64,000 bases of DNA from Mesoplasma photuris ATCC 49581 (GTDB lineage: Bacteria; Bacillota_I; Bacilli_A; Mycoplasmatales; Mycoplasmataceae). The stretch covers positions 62,001 through 126,000 of the forward strand of contig NZ_JNJI01000002.1 of the NCBI RefSeq assembly GCF_000702725.1, written 5' to 3'. Under the pieces are notes generated by a model. That model made no database searches, was not told the origin of the DNA, and was given only the letters and a program-made list of their open reading frames with translations. Position 1 is the stretch's first letter, and each line of letters begins with the position of its first letter. A program made the position numbers and the translations under genes. Below, piece after piece: positions 43,916 through 55,217 of this stretch.

Positions 43916-46900
43916 TTAAATATCTCCGTCTTTTAGAGTTAATGTCGCATCAAGTTTAGCAATTGATCGGTAACCTACAATAATAGTAATTAAGTAAATT
44001 CCAACCACTGATAAAGCAACAGATGGTATTAATCAAATTGGTAAAGCTAGTGGCAATACCATAGATGAATATTGAGTCATTATTGCTATGATTCCATATA
44101 GAGAACCACCTCCACAAAATAGACCAAGAATAAAGGTAATTACAATTACGATTAAATACATTCCTAATACGTTTTTAGAAATATATCTATCACTATAACC
44201 AAGCACCTTCATTGTTGCAATGAAACGAGTATTATCTGAAATAATCAACGATGTCGTTAATAAGATAATTACAAAGGTAATTACAATGATCATCGCAATC
44301 AATAAGAATAATAAAGCATTAACAATATCTGACATTTGATTTAACATTTCTTTTGAAATTTGTATTGGTACAATTGTAGACATTGCCCCTTCTCCAATAC
44401 CGTCATAAATACGTTTATCTGTAACAGTACCATTTAAACCAAGTGGAGTATAATCACCAAATTTTTGGTAAATTGAGAATGAGTTACTTAAATCTCCAAC
44501 ATCATCTTTGTTTGAATATTTATAGTTAAAAATTGGATAAGCATTATTAAATATTATGTCAATATTTTTAGCTGCAAGTGCAATTTCTTCATCTTCATTA
44601 TTAATCATATCTCTTTTGAATTCATCATATGTCATTTTTGTAATGTCATTTTTCTTACCAATGAATGTATTAGAATCTTTACTAAATTCTTTCTTTTCAA
44701 ATATATGACCAAATTGTTTTACAAATTGTTTTTCTCAGAAGAAATCTTGCACATCATTATAAGAAAGTATTTCTTTAGCATCATCATTTTTAATTCAAGC
44801 TTGAAGTGTTCCATATCCATCATGAACTCCAATTACTTTGAATTTTTCATTATGAACATTATTTCCTACTTTTGTATCTCCTTTAAGAACAGAGTCGTAA
44901 AGTGGACCTGGGGAACTTCCTAAATCAACTAACGGTTTAATTCTTAAAGTTTTTCCATGATTATTTTTAACTGCGATGCTGTTAGTATCCATATCAGTGT
45001 ACTGAATAAAATCTTGATCTGAAGAAACTTCACCTGGACCACCACTTCAATTTTCTAACTTAATTGCTGAAGCATTGTTTTTATCGGTTGAGTCTTGCAT
45101 CTCTCTTTGAATAACATCTAAATCAACTTCATCGCCAACTGATAATTTAAGTTTTTTAGCAATTGATTGGTTAATAACAATCGCATTTTCTTCTTCTGAT
45201 GTAAATAATTTTTCAATTAAATCATCACCTTTTTTAGATTCTAAATCTAAAAATTGATGAGTATTTTCAATCCCATAAATTTTAAATTCATTTCCATTAG
45301 CATCTTGAACATTGATTTTATTACCTAATTGTTCAAGTTCTTTATTAAATGGTGTTATTCCAAATGATTCGGTAAATGGTTTACCTTCTTCGAAAGCTTC
45401 CTTCATCGACTGTTTCATGAAGTAAGCAGCTCTTGAGTAACCTGCTTGAACAATTGCCTGATCGATTCTTTGACTATATAAAGTACCATATCAAGTTAAT
45501 AGATACACCATGTATTTTTCAACTGTTTCAATATCAACTTCATCAATATTTACTTCAGAAAAGAAATCAGTTTCACTTTCAAGTGTATTCATTTCACCAT
45601 CTAAAATTTTAAATGCTGGTAAGATAGACCCTTGTGTCGCGTCTTGTCCTGGTGTTAATTTAAATTTATAGTCGTCTTCTCATTTTAATTTTTGGATTGT
45701 TGGACTATTTCAACCATTTTCATTTTCCATAAATTCATTAAAGGCAATCTCTGCAATTTCAGGATTTTCATTAAATGAATTAATTTTTTCTTCTTTTGAT
45801 GCATTTGGTTTGATTTCAGGACTAATGAAATCTCTTGTGATTGACATTCCAATTGTTGTTGAATAAACATTATAGAAATTTTGTAATAATTTGAATTGAT
45901 ATCTTAAAATTTCTTCTTCATTTGGATTAGCATTTCCTGGTATTACTGGTTTTTCCATAGAAAGTAGTAAAGTAACTAAATCTGGTCATTGTTGTTTTAA
46001 CATCGCTCAACCAAAAGGATTTCCAGCAATAGCTAAACTTGACATGTATCTAAAGTAATCAACTGTTAATGTTTTACTGTAAGAATTTAAAACCTTCATA
46101 TTTGATAACATCATTTCTCAACTATCCATATGATCAGGATCATTTTGAGTTAACTTAATTGAATAAAATTCATTTTGAATATTGTTGTTTAAATACGCAT
46201 CTAAAATGTATTTATAATCATAATCACCTTTTTCATCCATTGGTAAAGCGGTTACAAATTTATGTTTGTCTGATCTTTTATAAATATCACCTTCTGGATT
46301 TTTTAAATCAGAATTAAATGTTTTTAAGAAACTGTATGGATTATTGTATGAAGGTTCATTATATTCCACAACTTGCTTATACTTTATACCTGTGTATGAT
46401 TTTATTTTGTTGATATTCATAATATTTGGTGCTGAATAAGCAACAGTCATCATAATTGTTGCACCAAAAACAACAATTCCAACACCAAACATTTTTCCAC
46501 TAGCACCTAATAAAAGTGCTGTTCTCATTTTTGAATCAAATGAGTTTCTAACTTTATGTGATTTTACTCACATACCAAATTTTGAAATTTTCATTTTTTT
46601 ATTAGCTGATAAAAGTTCTAAGGTATTACCTTTTAAAATTAGGTATGCAATTAAGAATGTAATTGCTGATAAAACAAATCACATTAAAATGATTGCTGCT
46701 AAGAAACCTCAAGTATCAAATCTTCATGCTTGCATATCAATAGAGAAATATGATTTAAACATATCCACGATTGCAAATTGAATAGCCTGAGCAATTGCAT
46801 ATCCTGAAATACCACCAACAATTGCGGTAAATACTGGTGTCATCACATAACTTAAAATTAATTTACGTTTTCTGTAACCAAGTGCACGCATTGTTCCGAT

Positions 46901-48097
46901 TTGTCCACGTGTTTTTTCAATTTGCTTTCTTGTCATAATTCCGGCAGTGTATAAACTTACCACCAATAACGATAACAAAATTACTGCAGCAATTAATTCA
47001 TAAGTAATGATTACATCTTCAAGATTTTGTGTTCTTCCGCTAAGCGCATAATCTGCATCTCCAATTGCAAAGAAAAGTTTAGTGCTAATATCTTGTTTAT
47101 TAAGCATTTTTTTGAAATCTTCATTGATTCTCGCCATATCAGCATCACTTGGAATTTCTCCATTTTTAGTTTTTAAAGAATAGTAAGATTCCATTTCGCT
47201 AGTTGATGAAACTAATAACTTTGTTTTAGTTGCATCATAGTAATAAAGACCTTTGCTATCTTCTCTTTGAAATAAACCAAGTGCTGATGGATCAACATAA
47301 ATTAATCCCTCTTTTTTTCTATTAGGCATTGGTGAGTTAGCATTTATAATTGGCATTGTTAAATCAGCTGAGTTACCAAAACCTACAACTTGATATCAAT
47401 CAAATTGTTTATAAACTTTTTGATAAATTCCAGCCGGATCATCTAATCCTTCTTCTAACATTGATTCGATTTGTTGAAATTGAGCTTCTGAGGTATTAGT
47501 GTTTTCTCTAGAAGCAACTAACATTTGATCACCTAAAATATCATTTTGAAATCTAATGATATCTCCGATTTCAATATTATTTTTTTCTGCGAAAGTAGCA
47601 TCGATCACAGCTTGTCTATTTGATTCAATGTCATGACCATTAGAAATAATTAATTTATCAACAGCTTCACTCTTTTTAGAAGTTGTTTTAGCAACGGCTC
47701 TTAAAGTCATTTGTTCATCATTATGAATAACTTGAGTGAACTCTCTCATCTCAGTTCTTGATCAATCAAAATCTAAAACATCATTTCTATTAAAGTAATT
47801 TTCTTCTAAAGTATAAACTCAATGTTGTTGAGCCTCGATTTGATTAACTGGAATATTAGAATTTTCATCTTCTCCCGCGGGAACACTATCACGAGGATTT
47901 AAATTTAAAATAATGTTGTGTTGATTAGAACTTTTCTTAAGAGACTCGTGTTGTTCAATAACACGAGCATTAAGTGCGGTCATCAAAGAAAGAACAACTG
48001 CCAACAAGGTTACTAGTAGTGTTAGACCTAGAAGTTGGGCTTTGTTTTTAAAAGTGTTTTTAAAAGAATTTTTTAAAATTAAAAATATACTTCTCAT
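43916..48097 (-). CDS. Giant FtsX-like ABC transporter permease
   Basis: A 1393-residue membrane protein, read whole only under code 4. A first helix (LLGLTLLVTLLAVVLSLMTA, residues 22-41) is followed by a large outside region. The first FtsX-type core lies near residues 380-460, with YELIAAVILLSLLVVSLYTA and GQIGTMRALGYRKRKLILSY. A middle helix pair, a second outside region of about 600 residues and a second core follow, with IVNALLFLLIAMIIVITFVI and TRFIATMKVLGYSDRYISK. This two-core layout matches MacB/LolC-type permeases, which work with a cytosolic ATPase. None is adjacent. The role may be lipoprotein or peptide export, but this is unproven. It follows the truA unit. Confidence 0.9.
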
Positions 48098-48136
48098 ATG
48101 ACTTTCTCCATTTGATATATTTTATCATTTTTAAAT

Positions 48137-48159
48137 AAAAAAACACCTATTTAGGTGTT
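48137..48159 (-). terminator. Terminator of the ecf-truA unit
   Basis: AACACCTA and TAGGTGTT, followed by seven U on the minus strand. The stop codon of the small reading frame at 48147-48260 is inside the stem. Confidence 0.8.
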
Positions 48160-48260
48160 AGGGAATTTAAATTAATACTCTCATATTGACGATGTATCTC
48201 TTCTCGTTTTTGACTTATACAAGATCCCATAGTTTGTATCAGGTTATTAATAAGTGACAT
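48147..48260 (-). CDS. Possible 37-residue peptide gene
   Basis: A short frame MSLINNLIQTMGSCISQKRE ending NSLTPK begins with ATG seven bases after AAGGGA, a good ribosome site, 30 bases after the truA stop. It ends within the terminator hairpin. It has no TGA and no recognised motif; a basic helix with one Cys is possible. It could be a real small protein co-transcribed with truA or chance coding in a 3' region. Confidence 0.4.
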   Translation of the reverse strand: MSLINNLIQTMGSCISQKREEIHRQYESINLNSLTPK

Positions 48261-48289
48261 TGTTATCCCTTATTAATAATAATACATCA

Positions 48290-49030
48290 TTAAAATGTAA
48301 TATGTTGTAAAACTAATCCTTTCGAATCAATGACGATAGTTGATTTTTCACCAATACCATTCAACTTTTCTTTAATTTGTTCTATAGTAATTCTTTTGTT
48401 TTGTAAACAATGTAAAGATGCACCAACAATCATTCTAATTTGATATCTAATAAATGATTTCGCTTCAAAAATAATCTTTATTTTTGAATCTTGATCAATA
48501 ACTTTAATAGAATCGATAGTTCTGATGGTGTTAATTGTTAATTGTTCATCTAAAGTTAGACCAGAAAAAAGCTTGAAGTCATGTTTACCAACAAATAAAT
48601 TCAAAATATCTTGAAGTCTTTTTATATCAATTTTAAAATCTTTTAAATTAAGTTCAAATCTTTGATCAAAGATGTTTGTATTTCTATCGTTAATAGTATA
48701 AACGTATTGTTTTTGTTTTACGTTTCTAATACTAAAATCGTCATCTACAAAATCAATACTATTTAAAATGATATCACTGGGTAAAGCATTATTAATTGCT
48801 CTTTGAAATCTTGATAACTCTGGTTTAAATTCAATTTCTAATAACACTTTTTGATCAAGAGCATGTACTCCTGAATCTGTTTTAGAAGCACCCATCAATT
48901 TAAAATTGTTAGTTTTAGTAACTAAAGATATAGCTTTAGTTAACTCTCCTTGTATAGTTTTAACTTTGGGTTGAATTATTCAACCATTATAGTCTGTTCC
49001 ATCATAACTTATACTTAATAATAATTTCAT
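48290..49030 (-). CDS. truA: tRNA pseudouridine synthase A
   Basis: Makes pseudouridine at tRNA positions 38-40. The 246-residue protein starts MKLLLSISYDGTDYNGWIIQ (Trp as TGA). The catalytic Asp is in GASKTDSGVHALDQ, near residue 51, and YVYTINDRN and SFIRYQIRMIVGASL follow. It starts one base after the ecfT stop, so it is the last conserved gene of the ECF unit, as in Firmicutes. Confidence 0.96.
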
Positions 49031-49031
49031 A

Positions 49032-50012
49032 TTAATATAAAACTAATTGATCGATATATAGTGGTTTAACTCATGAAAGATCTGAAGACAAGTTTCCATA
49101 AACTATTCCCATAATTGCAATTGCTACAACAACTATGAAGATTGAAAAATCTACTCATGAGAATTTGAATCTAACAAAACGAGTTCTTGGTGCGTGTGGA
49201 TCATATCCTCTAGCATCCATTGCATAAGCTAAATCTTCTGCTTTTTGGAAAGAAGAAACTAATAAGGGAATAATCAATGAAGTGATTCCTTTTGCTTTAT
49301 CCTTTGTTTTACCATTTTTCATATCAATCCCTCTTGAAGATTGAGCTTTCATAATTCTTCCAGCTTCATCAATTAAAGTAGGAATCATTCTTAAAGCGAT
49401 TGAAATAATCATTGATAAAATATAAACCGGTATTTTAATAACTTTTAATGGTCATAACAAATCTTCAATAGCTAAAGTTAATTGTAATGGTTGAGTTGTT
49501 CCTGTTAATATAGAAGTTAACATAATCATTAGATAAATTCTTCAAGACATTAACAATGCACTATAAACGGCCTTTTCTGAAAATCAGAATGGTCCTAACT
49601 TAGCAAATTTACCAATTGATTGGAATCCATCTTCGGCTCCAACCAAACTATCAATTCCTAATTTGATTTCTCCGTTTGTTCCATCAAATCAAGCAAACTC
49701 TTTATAAAATTCTGGATTGTTTTTTAAAGCATCAAAAGCAGCAGAGCTTGGATGCATTACAAAAACATTAATTCCTAAAATTACGATAAAAATAAATAAT
49801 ACCGGTCAAATTAAACTAGTAAGCATTCTTCAATTTAATTTTGACATTACAAATAATGTTCCAACTGTTGCTGTCATAAAAATATAACCAGTAAATCCTA
49901 TTGGAAAAAATATAGCAACAATAAGTAAAATTATCATAGCCAATTTAAATCTTGGGTCCATTCTGTGGATTACAGAATTTTTCGGAATGTATCTTCCAAA
50001 TGTAACTCTCAT
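49032..50012 (-). CDS. ecfT: ECF transporter transmembrane subunit EcfT
   Basis: The 326-residue membrane coupling subunit of the energy-coupling factor module connects two ATPases to interchangeable vitamin-binding S components. The N-terminus is MRVTFGRYIPKNSVIHRMDP, with four to five helices. The two ATPase-contact A-R-G motifs are in KAQSSRGIDMKNG and AYAMDARGYDP. It is longer than most EcfT (about 265) owing to an outside loop around residues 80-130. About ten Trp codons are TGA. GGAGG precedes the ATG. Confidence 0.94.
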
Positions 50013-50020
50013 ATTGCCTC

Positions 50021-51178
50021 CTATTTTCTATTTTTAAATGCAACAGCAAATTCTTCAACTGTTCTAATTTCTTGCCCTAATAAATCAATACCTTTATCTT
50101 TTAATAGATACATTAATCTAAATAATTTCGGTGGTTCAATTTCTATTTTTTCTAATAATTGTCTATTAGAAAAAATTTCAAATGGAGTTCCTTTATCAAT
50201 TAATTTACCTTCATGCATAACTACAACTTGATCAGCGATTTTTAAAACTTGATCCATGTTGTGGGTAACCATAATAATACGTTTATTTTTTTCTTTATTT
50301 AGCTTTTTGAACAATCTCATAAAGTCTTCTTCACCTTTAGGGTCTAGACCACCAGTTGGTTCATCTAAAACTAAAGTGTTTCCATCCATTGCAATAATAC
50401 CAGCGATTGCAACACGACGTTTTTGACCACCAGATAATTCAAATGGAGATCTAGTTAAGTAATCGGCTGGCAATTCAACCAATTTCAATAACTCTGGTAC
50501 TGATTTAATAGCATTTTCTTTGTTTCCACCCATATTTATTGGACCAAATGAAATATCTTTTTCAACTGTATCTCTAAATAACTGATATTCAGGGAATTGG
50601 AAAACTAAACCAATTTCTTTTCTTAGTTTTTTAACATTAGGAATTTTTTTAATTCCTGCAGGAATTTGATAATCACCAATTTTTGTTCTACCTGTTTCAG
50701 ATATTAATAAACCATTTGTTAATTGAATCATTGTTGATTTACCTGAACCGGTTGTCCCAATTACACAAGTGATTTTTCCTTTTTCTAAAACTAAATCAGC
50801 ATTATCAAGAGCTCTAAATTCAAATGGTGAGTTTTTTGAATATGTGTATGAAACATTTTCCATAACAATATCACCTGTAAAATCAAATTCTTTTTTTGCT
50901 TTAAGATCTTTCTTCAATTCTTTTAAGTAACTTTTTTGAATTTGTTTATCTTTTTTTGCTTTAATCTTTTTTTCAATTTTTGCTTGCGCAATTTCTTCAG
51001 AAATAAAAGAACAATTTTCACTATAAGTTTTTGAAATTGAATTTATGATATCATTTCGTTCTTCTTTTGAAATTTTTCCATTTTCAAATTCAACTTTTGT
51101 GTTTTCTAAAACCTCTTTATAATTTTCTTTATTTTCTGCTAACATTTGTTTTAGTTTTTCAATTTTATTTATTTGCAT
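50021..51178 (-). CDS. ecfA2: ECF transporter ATPase EcfA2, N-terminally extended
   Basis: A 385-residue ATPase. The first 103 residues are a charged, probably coiled-coil extension (for example [20 protein letters not shown]), absent from normal EcfA2 (about 280 residues). The ATPase domain has Walker [10 protein letters not shown] (from residue 141), [51 protein letters not shown] and the H loop IMVTHNMDQ. The start overlaps the ecfA1 end by 10 bases. It hydrolyses ATP for vitamin uptake in complex with EcfA1 and EcfT. Confidence 0.95.
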   Translation of the reverse strand: MQINKIEKLKQMLAENKENYKEVLENTKVEFENGKISKEERNDIINSISKTYSENCSFISEEIAQAKIEKKIKAKKDKQIQKSYLKELKKDLKAKKEFDFTGDIVMENVSYTYSKNSPFEFRALDNADLVLEKGKITCVIGTTGSGKSTMIQLTNGLLISETGRTKIGDYQIPAGIKKIPNVKKLRKEIGLVFQFPEYQLFRDTVEKDISFGPINMGGNKENAIKSVPELLKLVELPADYLTRSPFELSGGQKRRVAIAGIIAMDGNTLVLDEPTGGLDPKGEEDFMRLFKKLNKEKNKRIIMVTHNMDQVLKIADQVVVMHEGKLIDKGTPFEIFSNRQLLEKIEIEPPKLFRLMYLLKDKGIDLLGQEIRTVEEFAVAFKNRK

Positions 51179-52392
51179 AATTGATCCACCAACTCTTTCA
51201 TATCTTTTGAATGATTAACTGTTATTCCTTGTTCAGCTAAAGCTTCTTCAACAGTTCCAACAAACGGAATATCTAACTTAATTGAACGTAAGAAGTCTTT
51301 ATCTTTTAATACTTCTTCAGGAGTTCCTATTTGAACCATTTTTCCACCGTTCATAACAATTACTTTATCTGCATTTAGTATTTCATCCATATCATGAGTA
51401 ATTGAAATAATTGTTTTATTACCTTGATTACGTAAATCAACCATAATCTCTTTAATTTCTCTATTACCTTTTGGATCTAACATACTTGTTGCTTCATCAA
51501 AAATTAAAATTTCTGGATTTAATGCTAATGCAGAAGCAATAGCAACTCTTTGTTTTTGACCACCAGATAAGTTTAATGGTTCTTTATCTAAGAAATTTTC
51601 CATACGTACTTTTTTAGCAGCTTCTAAAATAATTTCAGGCATTAAATGTGGTTCAACTCTTTTATTTTCTAAACCAAAAGCAATATCAGCTTGAACAGTT
51701 GAACCAATAAATTGATTATCGGGATTTTGAAAAACTATTCCTAAGAATTTTCTAATTTGATCTAAGTTATTTTTATGAACTTTATTACCGAAGATTTCAT
51801 ATGATCCTTCTTCTGGTTTTAAAACACCAATAAATATTTTTGATAATGTAGATTTACCTGAACCATTATGACCAATAATAGTTACGTATTCTCCATGTTT
51901 AATTTCAAAATTTACATTATTTAATGCGTAAGGAAAATCGGGAGCATATTTAAATGATAAATTAGAAACTTTAATTGCTATATCGTTATTTTTTTCTAAC
52001 TTAATACCTCTACCTTTATCTTGAATAGAAATTTTAGATTCTTTCAAAAGTTGCTTTGCTTTTACAAAAGCATTAATTGCTTCTTCATCAATTTCAGCAT
52101 TATTATTTTCACTTTTAACCATTTTGATAAGCTTCTTAGCATTTTCAAAATTTAAAACAAACGGATTAGAATTAGCAATTTTTGCAATTTCATTTTTTTG
52201 AAATGAAACTTCTGCTTTAATTTTTTTAACCTCGTCTTTTTCAACTTCTAATTTTGCATATTTTTCTTTTGCAATTGAAAGTTCAGCCTTGCTTTCAGCT
52301 AACTTGTGATGAAATTCATTAATTAATTTTTTATAATCATTTAAATCATTATCAGTTAAAGCTGTTTTATTATATTCTTCGATAATTTTCAT
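51169..52392 (-). CDS. ecfA1: ECF transporter ATPase EcfA1, N-terminally extended
   Basis: A 407-residue ATPase with about 135 extra N-terminal residues forming a predicted coiled coil ([20 protein letters not shown], then [14 protein letters not shown]-like). The core follows: [13 protein letters not shown] from residue 173, [52 protein letters not shown] and SITHDMDE. It is the first gene of the ecfA1-ecfA2-ecfT-truA unit, following rplQ across a strong terminator. A TATAAT at 52433-52438 may start transcription. Confidence 0.95.
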   Translation of the reverse strand: MKIIEEYNKTALTDNDLNDYKKLINEFHHKLAESKAELSIAKEKYAKLEVEKDEVKKIKAEVSFQKNEIAKIANSNPFVLNFENAKKLIKMVKSENNNAEIDEEAINAFVKAKQLLKESKISIQDKGRGIKLEKNNDIAIKVSNLSFKYAPDFPYALNNVNFEIKHGEYVTIIGHNGSGKSTLSKIFIGVLKPEEGSYEIFGNKVHKNNLDQIRKFLGIVFQNPDNQFIGSTVQADIAFGLENKRVEPHLMPEIILEAAKKVRMENFLDKEPLNLSGGQKQRVAIASALALNPEILIFDEATSMLDPKGNREIKEIMVDLRNQGNKTIISITHDMDEILNADKVIVMNGGKMVQIGTPEEVLKDKDFLRSIKLDIPFVGTVEEALAEQGITVNHSKDMKELVDQLCK

Positions 52393-52561
52393 AATAATAC
52401 CCCAATCCTAAATATATTAATAGTTTATAATAATTATAAATAAGAAACAATAACAAACTCCTTTTAATAAATAAAAATAAAAGCAATTTTATTTAATAAT
52501 TAACTTATAATCACCAAAAAAATAATATAAGTTTAGAAAATGACATTCCAAAAATTGAAAT

Positions 52562-52590
52562 AAAAAAACGAGATGGTTTCTCGTTTTTTT
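52562..52590 (-). terminator. Terminator of the ribosomal protein super-operon
   Basis: The ten-pair stem AAAAACGAGA/TCTCGTTTTT with a five-base loop and seven U lies 14 bases after rplQ. Confidence 0.92.
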
Positions 52591-52603
52591 ATTTATGATA
52601 AAA

Positions 52604-52963
52604 CTAAACTAGTTCAATGATAACGATTGGTGCGTTATCTCCTTTTCTGTTGTCTAGTTTAAGAATTCTTGTGTAACCACCGTTTCTTGTTTCGTATCTT
52701 TTAGCAATATCTGTGAATAATTTTTGTAAAGCATTTTCTTTATCTGAAATTTCGATATTTCTTAATCATGATGCTGCTTGACGTCTTGCGTGTAAATCAC
52801 CACGTTTAGCCAAAGTAATCATATGATCAATATGTGTTCTTAACTCTTTTGCTCTTGCTTCAGTGATTTCTAATCTTTCTGAAATAATTAACTCAGTTGT
52901 TAAGTTACGCATTAATGCTTTTCTTCATGTGGTATTTTTACCTCTTTTTTGAATGTATGACAT
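52604..52963 (-). CDS. rplQ: 50S ribosomal protein L17
   Basis: A 119-residue L17. It reads [20 protein letters not shown] with [20 protein letters not shown] and [20 protein letters not shown], ending IVIIELV. Two Trp codons are TGA, so it is short under the standard code. AGGAGG lies before the ATG. It is the last gene of the alpha operon behind rpoA. Confidence 0.97.
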
Positions 52964-52986
52964 ATATTGAGCCTCCTATTTTCTAA

Positions 52987-53949
52987 TTAATATTGTTTAA
53001 ATGATAAGTTCAATTGTGAAACTTTATCTTTAATTTCTTTTAATGATTTTTTACCTAAATTTCTAATTTCTTCAATTTCATCTTCTGTTTTAGAAACTAA
53101 ATCACCTAATGTGTGGATTTGAGCACGTTTTAAACAGTTTAATGATCTTTGAGTAAATTCTAAATCTTCAACTTTTTTGTCTAATTCTTTATCAGAATCA
53201 TCCGCTACACCAATTAAATCTAATTCATCGATTTCTTGGTTTAAATTAATGAAGAATTCTAAGTGAGAAGTTAATACTTTAGCAGCTGTTGCAATTGCAT
53301 CTGTTGATGTAATTGAACCATCTGTTGTAACTTCAATGTTTAGTTTTTCTAAATCAATAGTTTTACCATTATTAATTGGTAAAACATTATAAGAAGCTTT
53401 AACTATCGGTGAATAATTTGAGTCAATTGTAATTGCTCCAACTTCAAGATTCTTTTCATTTTTGTTATCTTTAAATGATTTGTATCCTCTTGAGTTTTTA
53501 GCAAATAAAACTAAATCTAATACTCCACCTTCACTAATTGTAAGAATGTGTAATTCAGGATTTAGAACTTCTACTCCAGCAGGTAAAATTAAATCACCGG
53601 CTGTAATTGTTCCTACTGTTGTTGAATTAATTTTTAACTCAACAACTTCTTCATCTTTGTAAATATTAGCATCAACTTTTAATACTAATTGTTTGATATT
53701 TAAAATAATACGTGAAACGTTTTCAACAATACCATTGATTGATGTAAATTCGTGTGCTGCACCTGCAATTTTAATTGCAAAAACTGCCGCTCCAGGAGTT
53801 GCTGCTAAAAGTGTTCTTCTAATTGCATTTCCTAAAGTAATTCCGAACCCTCTTTCAAGTGGTTGAATTTCGAACATGCTGTATGTTCCGTTTGTATTGT
53901 TATCACCTTTATTTAATAAAGTGAATTCTGGTCTCATAAATTGTTTCAT
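52987..53949 (-). CDS. rpoA: RNA polymerase alpha subunit
   Basis: A 320-residue alpha subunit. It begins MKQFMRPEFTLLNKGDNNTN and has the assembly region FEIQPLERGFGITLGNAIRR. The C-terminal domain, which contacts UP elements and activators, is present: RSLNCLKRAQIHTLGDLVSK and EEIRNLGKKSLKEIKDKV. Length is normal. It is co-transcribed with rpsK (3 bases before) and rplQ. Confidence 0.98.
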   Translation of the reverse strand: MKQFMRPEFTLLNKGDNNTNGTYSMFEIQPLERGFGITLGNAIRRTLLAATPGAAVFAIKIAGAAHEFTSINGIVENVSRIILNIKQLVLKVDANIYKDEEVVELKINSTTVGTITAGDLILPAGVEVLNPELHILTISEGGVLDLVLFAKNSRGYKSFKDNKNEKNLEVGAITIDSNYSPIVKASYNVLPINNGKTIDLEKLNIEVTTDGSITSTDAIATAAKVLTSHLEFFINLNQEIDELDLIGVADDSDKELDKKVEDLEFTQRSLNCLKRAQIHTLGDLVSKTEDEIEEIRNLGKKSLKEIKDKVSQLNLSFKQY

Positions 53950-53952
53950 ATA

Positions 53953-54336
53953 CTAACCTCTTGGGCGTTTTCTTGGACGCACTCCGTTATGTGGTATTGG
54001 TGTTGTATCTTTAATAGATGTAATTTCCAATCCTGCCATTTGTAATGCTCTAACAGCAGCATCACGTCCTGGACCTGGACCCTTAACATCTACAGAAACA
54101 GTTTTAACCCCATTATCAATAGCACCTTTTACTGCTGCTTCTGAAATTAATTGAGCAGCATAAGGTGTTGATTTTTTAGAACCTTTAAATCCTAATGCAC
54201 CAGCACTTGATCATGATAGTACATTTCCTTTTTCATCACTAATTGTAACAATTGTATTGTTAAAAGTAGCATGAATGTGGGCGATACCCTTAGGAATATT
54301 TTTTTTGATTCTTTTTTTGCTTGTTGGTTTTGCCAT
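53953..54336 (-). CDS. rpsK: 30S ribosomal protein S11
   Basis: A 127-residue S11. It has [40 protein letters not shown] and the C-terminal [21 protein letters not shown] uses TGA for Trp. It is preceded by AAAGGAGAAT and follows rpsM by about 20 bases. Confidence 0.98.
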
Positions 54337-54356
54337 AATCTATATTCTCCTTTTAA

Positions 54357-54722
54357 CTATTTTTTCTTGTTTGCTACAGTTTTTCTTGGACCTTTAATTG
54401 TTCTTGCATTTGTTTTTGAAGATTGTCCTCTTACTGGAAGACCTTTACGGTGTCTTAAACCTCTGTAACTTCCAATTTCCATTAAACGTTTAATGTTTAA
54501 TGATACTTCTCTACGTAATTCACCTTCAGTTTTTACTGAAGCTAATTCTGTAGAGATAGCTTTAATTTGTTCTTCTGTTAAATCTTTAACACGAACATCT
54601 TCACTAATATTTAATTTAGCTAAGATTGTTTTAGATGTTGTTAAACCTACACCATATATGTAAGTTAAAGAAATAACAACTCTTTTATTGTTTGGTATTT
54701 CTACTCCGCTAATACGAGCCAT
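54357..54722 (-). CDS. rpsM: 30S ribosomal protein S13
   Basis: A 121-residue S13. It starts [20 protein letters not shown] and has [20 protein letters not shown] and the C-terminal [20 protein letters not shown], then [19 protein letters not shown] precedes the start. Order rpmJ-rpsM-rpsK-rpoA-rplQ is the normal alpha operon. Confidence 0.98.
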   Translation of the reverse strand: MARISGVEIPNNKRVVISLTYIYGVGLTTSKTILAKLNISEDVRVKDLTEEQIKAISTELASVKTEGELRREVSLNIKRLMEIGSYRGLRHRKGLPVRGQSSKTNARTIKGPRKTVANKKK

Positions 54723-54793
54723 ATTACGTATCCCTTCTATTAAAATATTGAATATTTTAATCTATAAATTTATATGATTTTTAATTAAACTAA

Positions 54794-54907
54794 TTAACCT
54801 TGTCTTTGTTTATGCTTTGGTTGAGCACAAATAATCATTACGCGGCCTTTACGTCTAATAACGCGACAGTTGTCACAAATCTTTTTGACTGATGATCTAA
54901 CTTTCAT
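54794..54907 (-). CDS. rpmJ: 50S ribosomal protein L36
   Basis: A 37-residue L36: [20 protein letters not shown], ending [14 protein letters not shown]. The zinc ligands C, C, C and H are all present (the C+ form). The second of two adjacent ATGs is chosen, since GGAGG then has better spacing. It is too short for length-filtered gene lists. Confidence 0.97.
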   Translation of the reverse strand: MKVRSSVKKICDNCRVIRRKGRVMIICAQPKHKQRQG

Positions 54908-54974
54908 CATGAACCTCCGTATTTCTTTTGCTTTTTAAGCAATATGTAGGTTTATCCTACTTTAATTACTTAAA

Positions 54975-55202
54975 CTATTTTTTATTAATAGTTCTATAAG
55001 TAATTCTTCCACGTGTCATATCGTATGGTGATATCACAACTGTTACCTTATCTCCAGGTAAGATGCGAATGTAATGCATTCGGATTTTACCTGACACGTG
55101 TGCATCGATAACTATGTCGTTTTCTAGTCGAACTTTAAATTGCGCATTTGGCAATACTTCTTCAACTATACCTTCAAATTCCATTTCTGCTTCTTTAGCC
55201 AT
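54975..55202 (-). CDS. infA: Translation initiation factor IF-1
   Basis: A 75-residue S1-fold factor binding the ribosomal A site during initiation. It reads [20 protein letters not shown], then [20 protein letters not shown] and [20 protein letters not shown]. The adk-map-infA-rpmJ order is standard. GGAGG lies before the ATG. Confidence 0.98.
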   Translation of the reverse strand: MAKEAEMEFEGIVEEVLPNAQFKVRLENDIVIDAHVSGKIRMHYIRILPGDKVTVVISPYDMTRGRITYRTINKK

Positions 55203-55217
55203 ATTTTCTTTCCTCCC

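Noticed and set aside
43916-48097. Apparent string of broken fragments, suggesting a pseudogene
   Set aside because: All fragments lie in one frame and are separated only by TGA codons; under code 4 the gene is intact. The same holds for pgk, dnaE, polA, leuS and secY.
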